Positions 24,908-33,953 of a stretch of 59,978 nucleotides of DNA are shown here, one piece after another. A program made the translations under genes and the position numbers. The stretch lies in assembly GCA_012032345.1 (NCBI GenBank), contig JAAUQI010000029.1, positions 1 to 59,978 of the forward strand. Reading direction: 5' to 3'. Below the pieces are notes generated by a model. The model saw nothing but the letters and a program-made list of their open reading frames with translations. It was not told where the DNA came from and did no database searches. The stretch's first letter is position 1, and each line of letters opens with the position of its first letter. The stretch is from Leptolyngbyaceae cyanobacterium RM1_1_2. Its GTDB lineage: Bacteria > Cyanobacteriota > Cyanobacteriia > Phormidesmidales > Phormidesmidaceae.

Positions 24908-27103
24908 TCACGACTGGTCGAAGCTATAGCGGGCGCGTATGTTGTCTTGCCCCTGTAGCTCTATTTTTGACGGAGCTAGGAGATGACGTTTGCTGGCAGC
25001 GTAGTATTTTTCAGCGTCGGCTACGAACTCTAGGCGGTGGCTTACTTCTGCTTCTCCAAAGAAAAAAGAAACCATCATGAAGCGTTTGCCTGAGGTGACA
25101 GGCAGCGCCTGGTGCATGAGTGAACAGGGAAAGATAACCGCACCGCCGGCTGCGGGCCGATAGACAAAGTTGCCATACTCTGGAAAATTCAGCCCGCCGC
25201 CGCCGTAGTCGTCATTCAGATTCATCGTCATGGCGACGCGACGGTGAGAAAGATGCCTGTCAAAGTTATCGCGGTGCTGCTTAAAGAAACCACCCTTGGC
25301 AGCATCGTAGCAGCCAATCTTATATTCTTCTCTATGGGTGACTTTGAGTCCAAAGACTTTCTCAATCTCAGGAAACAGCGTCCCCCCTAGAGCGCGATCG
25401 ACCTCCGCCATCATGGGTTTCTGCAACAAGATATCAGTTCTCACCTTGGCCAATTTTTGAGCGCGGGTCTGGGAGCCTGCTCCAACCTTGCCTTCAAACT
25501 GATTGCCCTGATGCCACTGTTGCATCAAGAGCTGGCACTGCTCTGATGTTAAGACGTTGGGGACAATCAGCACGGGCGCGTGCATCGTCACAACAGGGCC
25601 AGGCATGGGGGCTGCAGGGGGCAGATTATCGGCTAGAATTTGGCCGATACTGGCAGATAGAGTGTCTAAGGCAAATTTTTTCTGAATTCTTAGATTAGGG
25701 GTCAGGAGGTAGCCACGCGGCTCTGCTGTTTCTGCGGTCTTTACGGCCTCTGCTGTTTCTATGGTTTTTTGTTTGGCATGACAGGTGCCTAACACCTGGC
25801 TCACTCGACCGGTGGGATCAGACCACAGGGTGAAGGGCAGCTGGTACATTTCCTGTAGCTGCTTTAGAGCTGCGGGGGGCTGAGGCGCGATCGCAACGAC
25901 CTGTAAATTATGAAATCGCAAGCTATGCCAAGCCGCCTTCAAGTCATTTAGCAGCAGCTTCTCTGCGGTTGGCAAGCAAACAAGAATTGTCCATAGCCCT
26001 GCGTAGGTGTGAATTTCACGCAGGTAGCCATCTTGATCATAGAGTCGAAAGAAGGGGATAAAATCTCCCTGCTCTAACCCCGCAGAAGCAGGCCATGAAT
26101 CTTCATGGATTTCTAGGGCTGCTGGGGTTGCTGGGGTTTTTGGGGTTGCTGGGATTTTTGGGGCCGCTAGGGCCTGGTTTGCGTTGAGATTGGGGAGCGT
26201 TTGCAGGTTGAGCTGCTGTTTCCGTAGATCAATGCCGCAGAATTCTGTGAAGTCTTGGAGCGATCGCGCTTTTCCTAGCCCAAAAGCTGATTCGTCTTGA
26301 GTATCGGCTTCAGCTAGCAGGGCTGAGTAACGGTGGAGCGCCCGTTTTTGCAGCATGGCCCAGTCTGAATTGTCTTGCCAGTGTAGCGATCGCTGTTTAC
26401 CCGTAGTGTTAAACGAGTGGTAAACCGGCGGATAGGTCGGGATGTAAACATTCCAACTATAGGACCACAGTCGAATAGAGTAAGACACCCCTTCTTCACT
26501 AAAGTAGACCATCGGATCGCTAGGCACATCTGCCAGCATCTGGGCTGGGGCAAAAATAAATTTGGGTGATGCAAAAACAGCATCTACGGGCTTTTCTAGA
26601 CTTTCTTTTAAGAAGACCGTCTTTAGCTCAAGCAGGCCATTTTCCTTGAAGCACTTTGGGTAGAGGGTATTGGCCACGGCTTTCTTCAAGGTGCCGTTGG
26701 TTTGATCGTAGGCTGCAGGCGTACAGGAAAGCACCGCTCTCTCATCACCGCACTGCTGCCACTGGGACAGCAAAAAGCTATCCCAGTGCTGAGAAAACCG
26801 CGTGTGGCAGTCTATCTGCAATACAAAGGCTTCGTCTTTATACAGTTTTTGGGCTTCGTACCTAGCCCAGCCCACTCCCTGACTTTGAGACGCCAGATAG
26901 TTCACAAATCGGACTTGTTCGCTTTGCAGTGCTGCCTTGAGGGGTTCCTCTCCTTTTAAGGGATTATACTGCCAGCAAACCCCGACATATATGTGATCGG
27001 GATGCTCCGCCCGAGCATAGAGGTCGCGCAGCGTTGGCAGCACCTCTGGGTCGCGGTAGGCAGCGATATGGACAAAGATAGAGGGGCTTTTGAGAAGAGA
27101 CAT
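24908..27103 (-). CDS. Three-domain protein: GT60-like GlcNAc-transferase, peroxiredoxin-like domain, prolyl-4-hydroxylase-type 2OG-Fe(II) oxygenase
   Basis: Residues about 1-290 match the GT60 (PF11397, Skp1 GlcNAc-transferase-like) pattern: SIFVHIAAYRDPEVLPTLRD, GVGWARYEAQKLY, and FVLQIDCHTRFSQHWD with the metal-site Asp near 98. After a Pro/Thr/Ala linker (about 314-329), residues about 345-490 look like an AhpC/TSA domain without an obvious peroxidatic Cys. Residues about 505-690 are a P4H-type dioxygenase with ligands His610 and Asp612 (KQHRDNFDRH) and His664 (LMHQALPVTSGKR), with Arg674 for 2-oxoglutarate. MSLLKSPS at 27103 is the likely start, 17 bases after the PMT gene; a longer frame reaches 27163. 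A cytosolic hydroxylase-plus-glycosyltransferase role is inferred. Confidence 0.85.
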   Translation of the reverse strand: MSLLKSPSIFVHIAAYRDPEVLPTLRDLYARAEHPDHIYVGVCWQYNPLKGEEPLKAALQSEQVRFVNYLASQSQGVGWARYEAQKLYKDEAFVLQIDCHTRFSQHWDSFLLSQWQQCGDERAVLSCTPAAYDQTNGTLKKAVANTLYPKCFKENGLLELKTVFLKESLEKPVDAVFASPKFIFAPAQMLADVPSDPMVYFSEEGVSYSIRLWSYSWNVYIPTYPPVYHSFNTTGKQRSLHWQDNSDWAMLQKRALHRYSALLAEADTQDESAFGLGKARSLQDFTEFCGIDLRKQQLNLQTLPNLNANQALAAPKIPATPKTPATPAALEIHEDSWPASAGLEQGDFIPFFRLYDQDGYLREIHTYAGLWTILVCLPTAEKLLLNDLKAAWHSLRFHNLQVVAIAPQPPAALKQLQEMYQLPFTLWSDPTGRVSQVLGTCHAKQKTIETAEAVKTAETAEPRGYLLTPNLRIQKKFALDTLSASIGQILADNLPPAAPMPGPVVTMHAPVLIVPNVLTSEQCQLLMQQWHQGNQFEGKVGAGSQTRAQKLAKVRTDILLQKPMMAEVDRALGGTLFPEIEKVFGLKVTHREEYKIGCYDAAKGGFFKQHRDNFDRHLSHRRVAMTMNLNDDYGGGGLNFPEYGNFVYRPAAGGAVIFPCSLMHQALPVTSGKRFMMVSFFFGEAEVSHRLEFVADAEKYYAASKRHLLAPSKIELQGQDNIRARYSFDQS

Positions 27104-27119
27104 TGCTAGAAACCCGTAT

Positions 27120-28706
27120 TTACCAAGACCAAAATTTAAACCACACTCGAGCCTCAAGGCCATCAGGCGTCAGCGGCAGCCCCCAGAAGAGCGGTAGCCA
27201 GAAAAAGAAACCAAAAACAATTAAACAAACTAACAGGCCAACGATAGCCTCCTTCCAAGCGTCTTTGCTCTCTAAGACGCGATCCATCACCCAGGCCAAA
27301 GCTAGAAAACTGAACAGGGACGCAGGCATATAGTGGTAAATGATAGAACATCGGCTGATAGCGGCCCAGGGTAGCAAATTGGCTAAGTAACTCAGCAAAA
27401 TGTAGAGCGCGGTTCCCCCTGTTGTCCAGCCCAGGGCATCGAAGGACTGCGCCTGTGCAGTTCCCCTAGCCAAGATTTTTGGCAAAGTCCAGAGGGCCAC
27501 GCCAGCTACCAGAACAATAGCGATCGCAGACTGCCACCACAGAAATGGGTTGCCCATGCCGCTGACGTACTGGTACATAATCTTGCCCGCATCGGTACCA
27601 GTCGTCAGATCAATTTGATCGATGTAGTAGGGTCGGGAACGGCCTAGCCAAGGCCAGTTATACCAGGGTGCACAGTAGGAATGGGCTTGTCCGCTAATAG
27701 ACGTGTGCCAGGTATAGAGCTGTTTTTGATAGCCTAATAGACTGTGTCGCGGATCGTGATGAATGTGGGGCAGCCAGATCAAGCTGTAGACAAATCCTGG
27801 AATGACACCTAGGTAGAACAGCAGATCTCGCCAATGCAGGCGGCCTAGCTGCCGTAGAGGATGGCTAACTAAAACAGAACCCATCATCGCCTCTGTTTTA
27901 GGCTGCGGCGATGATGGGCTGACGGCTTTGATATAGGGTAGCGAGGCTGCGGGTAGGGTGGCTGATCCTGAGCCTGTACTGGGGGACGACGGTTGCTGAC
28001 TTAGCAAGAGCTGACGCGATCGCGCATTTGCTCCCTGCACGATACCCCAAAGGACGTAGAGGCCCAGCAAAAAGCCCAGTCCCGTCCATTTCACAGACAT
28101 TGACGCCCCAAAGCCAATACCCGCTGCGAGTAGCCAGCGATTTCTTTGAGCCTTTTCAGGTCTAGAAAGCGCTACCAAAAAAAATATCTGTCCTAGCAGG
28201 CCAAACGTCAGCAGATAGATATTGATCAGGGCGTAGCGAGATTCCACCAGCAGCAGCCCGTCCAGCGCTGTCAGCAGTCCTGCGATCAGCGCATAGCGAT
28301 ACCGATGGCTAAGCTGATACGCCAACAGGGCCACCAAAACCGGAATTCCAGATCCGACTAAAGCATTCATCCAGCGATAGCTAACGGTGGGCAGGTCAAA
28401 GCCAAACTCCGGCACCGTCGTTCTGACTGAGTAGCCGAACGGGTTGAACTGGCTCAGCCATATTCCCAGAGCGATGAGGTACTTGCCTAAAGGGGGATGC
28501 CCATCTAAAAAGGGAGTGCTGGTCAAATAGTAGTTGGCAAATTTAGCAAAGTAAAATTCGTCGTAAACCAGCACGTTGAAGCGGGCTAGCCCCCAAAACC
28601 GAAAGACAGCGGATCCTATAAACAGGCCGACAAGCCCTATCCAAAACCACGCTTGGCGAGTTTTCAGAACATCTTTAGCTACTCTGAAAGACGTTTGTTG
28701 CTGCAT
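27120..28706 (-). CDS. PMT-family protein O-mannosyltransferase (GT39)
   Basis: A 528-residue polytopic enzyme of the GT-C superfamily that uses a polyprenyl-phosphate sugar to glycosylate Ser/Thr of exported proteins. The family marks are Asp49-Glu50 in VYDEFYFAKFANYYL, DGHPPLGKYLIALG (about 68-81), SYRWMNALVGSGIPVLVALL, and MSVKWTGLGFLLGLYVLWG. The C-terminus YHYMPASLFSFLALAWVMDR is also typical. About ten or more helices are seen. It sits between a secreted HEXXH gene and the hydroxylase/GT60 gene in one direction. The donor could come from the GT2 enzyme at 29768. The exact sugar is not shown by sequence. Confidence 0.9.
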   Translation of the reverse strand: MQQQTSFRVAKDVLKTRQAWFWIGLVGLFIGSAVFRFWGLARFNVLVYDEFYFAKFANYYLTSTPFLDGHPPLGKYLIALGIWLSQFNPFGYSVRTTVPEFGFDLPTVSYRWMNALVGSGIPVLVALLAYQLSHRYRYALIAGLLTALDGLLLVESRYALINIYLLTFGLLGQIFFLVALSRPEKAQRNRWLLAAGIGFGASMSVKWTGLGFLLGLYVLWGIVQGANARSRQLLLSQQPSSPSTGSGSATLPAASLPYIKAVSPSSPQPKTEAMMGSVLVSHPLRQLGRLHWRDLLFYLGVIPGFVYSLIWLPHIHHDPRHSLLGYQKQLYTWHTSISGQAHSYCAPWYNWPWLGRSRPYYIDQIDLTTGTDAGKIMYQYVSGMGNPFLWWQSAIAIVLVAGVALWTLPKILARGTAQAQSFDALGWTTGGTALYILLSYLANLLPWAAISRCSIIYHYMPASLFSFLALAWVMDRVLESKDAWKEAIVGLLVCLIVFGFFFWLPLFWGLPLTPDGLEARVWFKFWSW

Positions 28707-28755
28707 AGAGTTTGAAGGTTGTAGAGCATTGACAAACTACAGTTTAGACCTGCAC

Positions 28756-29757
28756 TCAGCGCGTATCTTCAAGCTGAGTAGGGGGTGGCGATCTCCAGGT
28801 AGCGGAAGAGATTCCCAGGCAGCGGTTGGGCTGGTCAGGGGTTGCAGCTAAGCCTGAATAATAGTCGTGGGTAAAGCCTGATTCGTTGTTGTAAATTGAG
28901 TTGGGAATTGGCTGCTCCTCAGTTTCATCCTGAAGGATATAAGATGCGCCCGTTAGACAGTTTACGTAACGAGTGTCGGTGTCGTTGATGTGATTGTTGA
29001 CAGCAGGCTGAGGGGCTGTGCCAGTCGCTTCAAAGTAAAATAAAATCGCGTGCCCCCACTCGTGCTTGAAAGAATTCCTGCGGCTTCTCGTAGAGTCAAC
29101 AGCAATAGTTGTGTAAGTTCGCCCAGTCCCGTTGGGTTGGGTCACGGCACCGCATTGAACCATTAAATCAGTCGGCATACCGCTGTAGAGGTCAGTGCCT
29201 GAATCATCCCAAACAACGATCACCGAATCAAAATTGGGATCTCGATCGGCGGCGGTATTGGCCATATCTGGCCAGTAGCCACAGAAAAAAGCGTCTAGTT
29301 CGGTCAGGGGATGATCGGGATAGCGAATGGTCAACTTCGGCTTTTGCATGCCACTGGTCAGCAGCGGTACATCATGGTCGAAAAACAGTTTGGCCGTAGT
29401 GGCTATGGTGAATACCTCATCCGGTGTCAAATTTGCTACAGCATGGCGTTCAAGCCCCTCACTGTCTGTGTATGAGAAATCCGTTGTTTGGTAAATCAAC
29501 ACTAACACCTCCCAGGTTGGGTAGGTTACCCCTTCCAAATCGCTTGCAGCGGTAGCTGCTTCCTGGATCTCTGATGCCGTATTAGACACTTCTGCCGATA
29601 GAGCGCTCACAGCAGCAGAGTTTGACGAATAGGGTAGCTGTTGGGCCTGAACCTGCTCAACGCCAAATGCGATCGCTAGGCCGAGGGCGATCGCTACCCA
29701 GCGCAGCAGCAGTCGCTGCACCATTCGACGATTCTTTAAGAAGAGTGATGGCAACAT
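28756..29757 (-). CDS. Secreted HEXXH-containing protein, putative metallopeptidase
   Basis: A 333-residue exported protein with a signal peptide (WVAIALGLAIAFGVEQVQA, cleavage near residue 38). A Ser/Ala/Thr-rich stretch follows (about 43-72). The motif HEWGHAILFYFEA at about 232-236 is a zinc HEXXH site; a possible third ligand is His256. Cys159, Cys202 and Cys267 could form disulfides. No named peptidase family is recognised. The gene lies 10 bases after the reconstructed end of the GT2 gene and 49 bases before the PMT gene, so it is probably cotranscribed. A Ser/Thr-rich exported protein is a reasonable PMT substrate. Confidence 0.75.
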   Translation of the reverse strand: MLPSLFLKNRRMVQRLLLRWVAIALGLAIAFGVEQVQAQQLPYSSNSAAVSALSAEVSNTASEIQEAATAASDLEGVTYPTWEVLVLIYQTTDFSYTDSEGLERHAVANLTPDEVFTIATTAKLFFDHDVPLLTSGMQKPKLTIRYPDHPLTELDAFFCGYWPDMANTAADRDPNFDSVIVVWDDSGTDLYSGMPTDLMVQCGAVTQPNGTGRTYTTIAVDSTRSRRNSFKHEWGHAILFYFEATGTAPQPAVNNHINDTDTRYVNCLTGASYILQDETEEQPIPNSIYNNESGFTHDYYSGLAATPDQPNRCLGISSATWRSPPPTQLEDTR

Positions 29758-29767
29758 GTATCCAGCG

Positions 29768-30765
29768 TCAGGTTATCTGCGAGTAAGCATTGCGTCTTTG
29801 AACCTGGGGCGCTACATTTTCGAGTCCCCCTACTTCAGAAAGGGTATAGAGTGGGCGACCTTTAACCTCTTCATAAATTCGGCCAATGTATTCACCCAAG
29901 ATGCCAATGCTCACTAGCTGCACTGCCCCCAAAAAAAGATGGCAATCATGATCGTCGCTAGCCCAGTCAGCGGCGAATCGGGTCTGGCAATCCGCCAGTA
30001 CAGCACTAAAAAAGCCATGACAATCGCCATACTCCCTGCAAACAAACCCAGATAGGTTGAAAGTCTCAGCGGCAGGACTGAAAACGCAACCAGGCTGTTG
30101 ATCGCCAGAGCCAGAGACTTTTTGAAGGTATATTTCACTTCTCCAGCAAAGCGCGGAGGCCGTTCAAAGCGCACTGCTGTCTGTTTGAATCCAAGCCAGG
30201 CCCGCAGCCCTCTGATGTATCGGCTGCGCTCCGGCATTCTATTGAGCAGGTCAACAATGACTCGATCCATCAGGCAAAAGTCGCCTGTGTCTTTGGGAAT
30301 GCGGACGTTAGCTAGCCGGTCTAGCACCCGATAGAACACGTAGGCCATCAGCCGCTTAAACCAAGATTCCTGATGTCTCTGGATTCTCTGAGCGTAAACG
30401 ACCTGATATCCGTTTTGCCATTCAGCAATCATGCTGTAAACCAATTCAGGCGGATCTTGCAGATCTGCGTCTAGGATGATCACCGCTTCGCCTCGGGCGA
30501 AGTTCAGCCCTGCTGTCACTGCAATCTGATGGCCAAAATTACGAGCTAAACTGAGATAGACAATGCGTCTGTCACGGTGGTGCAGCTGGCGCATCATTTC
30601 TAAAGAGGAATCACGGCTGCCGTCATTCACCAAAATGATTTCAGAGGGGCCGTCTAATACCTCCAAAACATCTGTTAAGCGGCGATACAGCTCTGCAATG
30701 CTTTCTTCCTCATTGTAAATAGGAATAATAAACGAATATTTAGGCGTCGTACCCAGAGTTGGCAT
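29768..30765 (-). CDS. GT2 polyprenyl-phosphate glycosyltransferase (DPM1/GtrB-like), frameshift near the C-terminus
   Basis: It opens with [20 protein letters not shown] and has the GT2 active-site [12 protein letters not shown] and [15 protein letters not shown] with the D-x-D pair, as in dolichol-phosphate mannose synthase and GtrB. Two C-terminal helices follow ([20 protein letters not shown] and the next). The read frame ends at 29914 after [12 protein letters not shown]. Adding one base in the A7 run at 29931-29937 gives [20 protein letters not shown], the normal family end, and stops at 29768. It is the first gene of the glycosylation cluster and should make the lipid-linked sugar used by the PMT enzyme. 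Confidence 0.88.
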
Positions 30766-31140
30766 AGTCTAAATGAAAGGGTTGCTAATTAGATCAATAA
30801 ACCAACATTGCCCTCAGTCTGGCTGTGCACCCACTTTGTCTCTATAGTAGCTCTGACTTCCGGGAGGTACAAAATAGCCGTTAAACCCTTGCTAGAGCCT
30901 ATCTCACTCATACCTCAACCCCCAGAAAGACGCTACATCAGTTCCGGCACGGCTGAGGCAGGCATTTGATATCCTGGCTCATCATGGCTCTCAAATTTTC
31001 CTGGAGCAGCATTCTGCAACACCTTTATTGGAAAAACATGTATGTAAAGTCTGAGCGAGGGTAGAGACTTAAGCGAATCGGTGCTAGCAGCTCTAGCGAT
31101 CGATACAAGCGGCCAATAGCAGAAACTACCGCGTGGTTCC
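30766..31140. other. Intergenic region upstream of the glycosylation cluster
   Basis: This 375-base gap should contain the promoter of the leftward GT2-HEXXH-PMT-GT60 unit at its left end. No open frame, inverted repeat or RNA motif stands out. Confidence 0.45.
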
Positions 31141-31530
31141 TCAGAACGCTAACCGCGCCCCTCGCTCATTCTCAACAAACCATTTGAAAGCTTCCCTTTC
31201 CAGTGTCGCCTGCCGGGCCGAGCGGGGATAATGGACTGCCGCGCTGTCTTCGTAGCCTTTGTAGCCTTTACTACAGTGACAGAAGGCGGCAATAAAGAAA
31301 ATTTGGTCGAATCTTTGTCCCTTACCGTTGGCTGCTACGGCGAACTTTTGATAGTCTTCCATACAGTCTGTGGCCTTGGCGCTAGTAGATGTTTCTAACG
31401 TGAGCGATCGATAAAACTTGTTCCAACCAGTTCCCAGGCGCAGGTCTGTTTTGTCCCAGTCAATTTCTAACCAAACGCTACCGAAGCCTAGCAGGTTGCT
31501 TTGACAGGAACATACTGTCATGTTTAGCAA
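31141..31530 (-). CDS. Hypothetical protein, possibly a fragment
   Basis: A 129-residue frame with no recognisable family. The C-terminal half (DYQKFAVAANGKGQRFDQIF and REAFKWFVENERGARLAF) looks like real protein, whereas the first 40 residues are less convincing. It lies directly behind a dispersed repeat and a decayed TRAP gene, so it may itself be a remnant. No ribosome site or signal peptide is evident. Confidence 0.4.
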   Translation of the reverse strand: MLNMTVCSCQSNLLGFGSVWLEIDWDKTDLRLGTGWNKFYRSLTLETSTSAKATDCMEDYQKFAVAANGKGQRFDQIFFIAAFCHCSKGYKGYEDSAAVHYPRSARQATLEREAFKWFVENERGARLAF

Positions 31531-31531
31531 T

Positions 31532-31614
31532 CGGAAATCCCCCTAGCCCCCTTGACAAGGGAAAAATCGGCTCGGAAGTCCCTTTTCTTTAAAAGGAATT
31601 TAGGGGAATTGAAA
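31532..31614. repeat. Short dispersed repeat with inverted ends
   Basis: The stretch begins aaatccccctagcccccttg and ends aaaggaatttaggggaatt, giving inverted ends AATCCCC(C)TA / T(T)TAGGGGAATT. A repeat with the CCCCCTAGCCCCC core is common in cyanobacterial genomes as a MITE-like element. It sits exactly where homology to the TRAP binding protein stops, so it probably interrupted that gene. Confidence 0.6.
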
Positions 31615-31938
31615 TAGTGTGACCACATTCAACAGTACCTGCTGTCACTGCCTCTAAAACTGCCAGTCCTGAGCTTACTTCGTTAGCCGTATAGGGAGTA
31701 ATCGTAAACTGTCCTCCGGTTAGGATGCAACTCGATGACAAAGCAGTTCTACAGCCCCAAACAAGATGTCCAGAGATTTAGGCCAGCTGGTCGCCATACG
31801 CCATCGGACTGCTGGGAGAAGATTTGTTGCTATTTGAGAAGGGACTGAGTCTGAGAACTCCGTTTGAGACTGGCATTTGGCAAAACTGACGCTAGCTGAT
31901 CCAGCTATTGTTGCCTGAATGAATTGACGACGACGCAT
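31615..31938 (-). pseudogene. TRAP transporter substrate-binding protein, truncated and frameshifted
   Basis: The frame from 31938 gives a Tat-like opening MRRRQFIQATIAGSASVSFA and VRWRMATSWPKSLDILFGAV, the usual start of DctP-type TRAP substrate-binding proteins. After 72 codons it stops, but one base restored at the GG near 31723-31724 continues as LTGGQFTITPYTANEVSSGL and AGTVECGHT, again family-like. Homology ends at the dispersed repeat near 31614; the remaining 200 or more residues are missing. No TRAP membrane subunits are nearby. The gene is not functional even if the frameshift is a read error. Confidence 0.75.
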
Positions 31939-32089
31939 AAGCGGACACAGGTACTGAATAAGTCAATTGACAAACATCTATGGCTAAAACTAATCTTCTT
32001 ACTTATAAAAGCCTTGTGAATCGCGGTCGGGGGATATACTAGGCGATAGACAGAGTAAAAGAAACTTCACAAATTCACGTCTGGTAGAT

Positions 32090-33208
32090 ATGGAGCAAGG
32101 AATCGACCTACAAAGTACATTTGTTGATGCCCTGATGGATCTGGGAGTACCCCTAGGGTCTGCGAAAGCTCTGTGGTTGCCGTTACCTATGTTTTTAATC
32201 TTGGTTTCGGCGACTGTTAGCATCTTTGTGACGGTTTGGCTGGAGCGCAAGATTTCAGCGGCAGCCCAGCAGCGGATTGGCCCTGAGTATGCTGGGCCTT
32301 TAGGATCACTGCAGGCGGTTGCAGACGGTCTAAAGCTAATTATCAAAGAAGATATTACACCAGCAAAATCAGATCCGCTCCTGTTCACGCTAGGCCCGGC
32401 TATTGTGGTCATTCCGGTGTTTTTATCGTTTTTGATCGTGCCTTTTGGCCAAAACCTGGTAATCACCGATCTTGGCATTGGTATTTTTCTATGGATCTCT
32501 CTTTCTAGCATCACGCCCATCGGCCTCTTGATGTCTGGCTATTCCTCAAACAACAAATATTCGCTGCTAGGGGGATTACGGGCGGCGGCCCAATCCATCA
32601 GCTACGAGATCCCATTAGCGCTAGCTGTGCTGGCTGTTGTGCTGATGTCCAACAGTCTAAGTACGATCGATATTGTGCAACAGCAGTCTGGCTATGGCAT
32701 TCTCGGCTGGAATGTTTGGCGTCAGCCAGTAGGCTTCATGATTTTTTGGATTGCAGCCCTTGCAGAAGCCGAGCGTCTGCCATTTGACCTACCGGAAGCA
32801 GAGGAAGAACTGGTCGCAGGCTATCAGACCGAATACTCTGGCATGAAGTTTGGCCTTTTCTTTGTAGGGTCATACGTTAACCTGGTGCTGTCAGCTTTGC
32901 TGGTCGCTGTCCTATATTTAGGCGGATGGGATTTTCTAATTCCGATCGAACTCATTTCTCGCTGGACGGGTATTAGCGAGAGCACGCCTTGGTTGCAGGT
33001 GATTACAGCCTCTTTAGGAGTAATGATGACCCTGCTAAAAGCTTATCTGCTCGTCTTTTTAGCCATTTTGCTGCGCTGGACAGTTCCTCGGGTTCGAATT
33101 GATCAGCTGCTTGACCTGGGCTGGAAGTTTCTACTGCCTATATCTTTGGTTAATTTGCTGTTGACGGCTGCTCTAAAGCTGGCTTTTCCAATCGCTTTTG
33201 GCGGATAG
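32090..33208 (+). CDS. ndhA: NAD(P)H-quinone oxidoreductase subunit 1
   Basis: NdhA (NuoH/ND1) is the membrane subunit next to the quinone site of NDH-1. The 372-residue product has about eight helices and the hallmark [58 protein letters not shown] and [20 protein letters not shown]. It begins the ndhA-I-G-E order conserved in cyanobacteria and plastids. Promoter expected in 31940-32089. Confidence 0.97.
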   Translation: MEQGIDLQSTFVDALMDLGVPLGSAKALWLPLPMFLILVSATVSIFVTVWLERKISAAAQQRIGPEYAGPLGSLQAVADGLKLIIKEDITPAKSDPLLFTLGPAIVVIPVFLSFLIVPFGQNLVITDLGIGIFLWISLSSITPIGLLMSGYSSNNKYSLLGGLRAAAQSISYEIPLALAVLAVVLMSNSLSTIDIVQQQSGYGILGWNVWRQPVGFMIFWIAALAEAERLPFDLPEAEEELVAGYQTEYSGMKFGLFFVGSYVNLVLSALLVAVLYLGGWDFLIPIELISRWTGISESTPWLQVITASLGVMMTLLKAYLLVFLAILLRWTVPRVRIDQLLDLGWKFLLPISLVNLLLTAALKLAFPIAFGG

Positions 33209-33269
33209 CAGCCCTACTTTCCGGCTCAGAAGTTTGTAGATTCTGTAACGTTAACTAAGAGACTCTCTC

Positions 33270-33863
33270 ATGCTGAATTTCCTTAAGCAAGTTGGTGACT
33301 ATGCCAAGGGAACTGCCGAAGCAGCGAAGTATATTGGTCAAGGGCTATCTGTGACATTTGACCATATGCGTCGCCGCCCTGTGACAGTTCAATATCCCTA
33401 CGAAAAGCTAATTCCATCAGAGCGCTTTCGCGGACGAATTCACTTTGAATTTGACAAGTGTATCTCCTGCGAGGTGTGTGTACGGGTATGCCCTATCAAT
33501 TTGCCCGTTGTAGATTGGGAATTTGACAAGGCTTCTAAGAAAAAGAAGCTCAAGCATTACAGCATTGACTTTGGAGTTTGTATCTTTTGTGGCAACTGCG
33601 TAGAGTACTGCCCAACAAACTGTCTCTCAATGACTGAAGAGTACGAGCTGGCGACTTACGATCGCCATGAGCTTAACTATGACAGCGTAGCCCTGGGTAG
33701 ACTCCCTTATAAAGTCACTGAAGATCCAATGGTAACGCCTTTGCGGGAGCTGGCTTACTTACCTAAAGGGGTGATGGATCCTCATGATCTCCCCAAGAAT
33801 TCACGACGGGCTGGTAAGCTGCCTGAGGAGATTTTAGCCGAGATCAAACCTGAGTCGAAGTAG
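33270..33863 (+). CDS. ndhI: NAD(P)H-quinone oxidoreductase subunit I (2x 4Fe-4S)
   Basis: NdhI carries the two 4Fe-4S clusters that pass electrons to the quinone site. The two motifs are [12 protein letters not shown] and [12 protein letters not shown], both C-x2-C-x2-C-x3-C. The 197-residue length and the N-terminal amphipathic [20 protein letters not shown] match cyanobacterial and plastid NdhI. It lies 61 bases after ndhA. Confidence 0.97.
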   Translation: MLNFLKQVGDYAKGTAEAAKYIGQGLSVTFDHMRRRPVTVQYPYEKLIPSERFRGRIHFEFDKCISCEVCVRVCPINLPVVDWEFDKASKKKKLKHYSIDFGVCIFCGNCVEYCPTNCLSMTEEYELATYDRHELNYDSVALGRLPYKVTEDPMVTPLRELAYLPKGVMDPHDLPKNSRRAGKLPEEILAEIKPESK

Positions 33864-33953
33864 GATGAGGTGCCAACAAACACCCAAAAATAGTCAGATA
33901 CTTAAGCATTGAGAAGCTTTTGATTTCTCAGAGGTTGTAAGGAGTCAACAATT

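Noticed and set aside
24459-24911. A 150-codon minus-strand frame over the structured element
   Set aside because: Composition is unlike protein and the interval is filled with paired stems conserved between two copies, so RNA/DNA structure explains it better.
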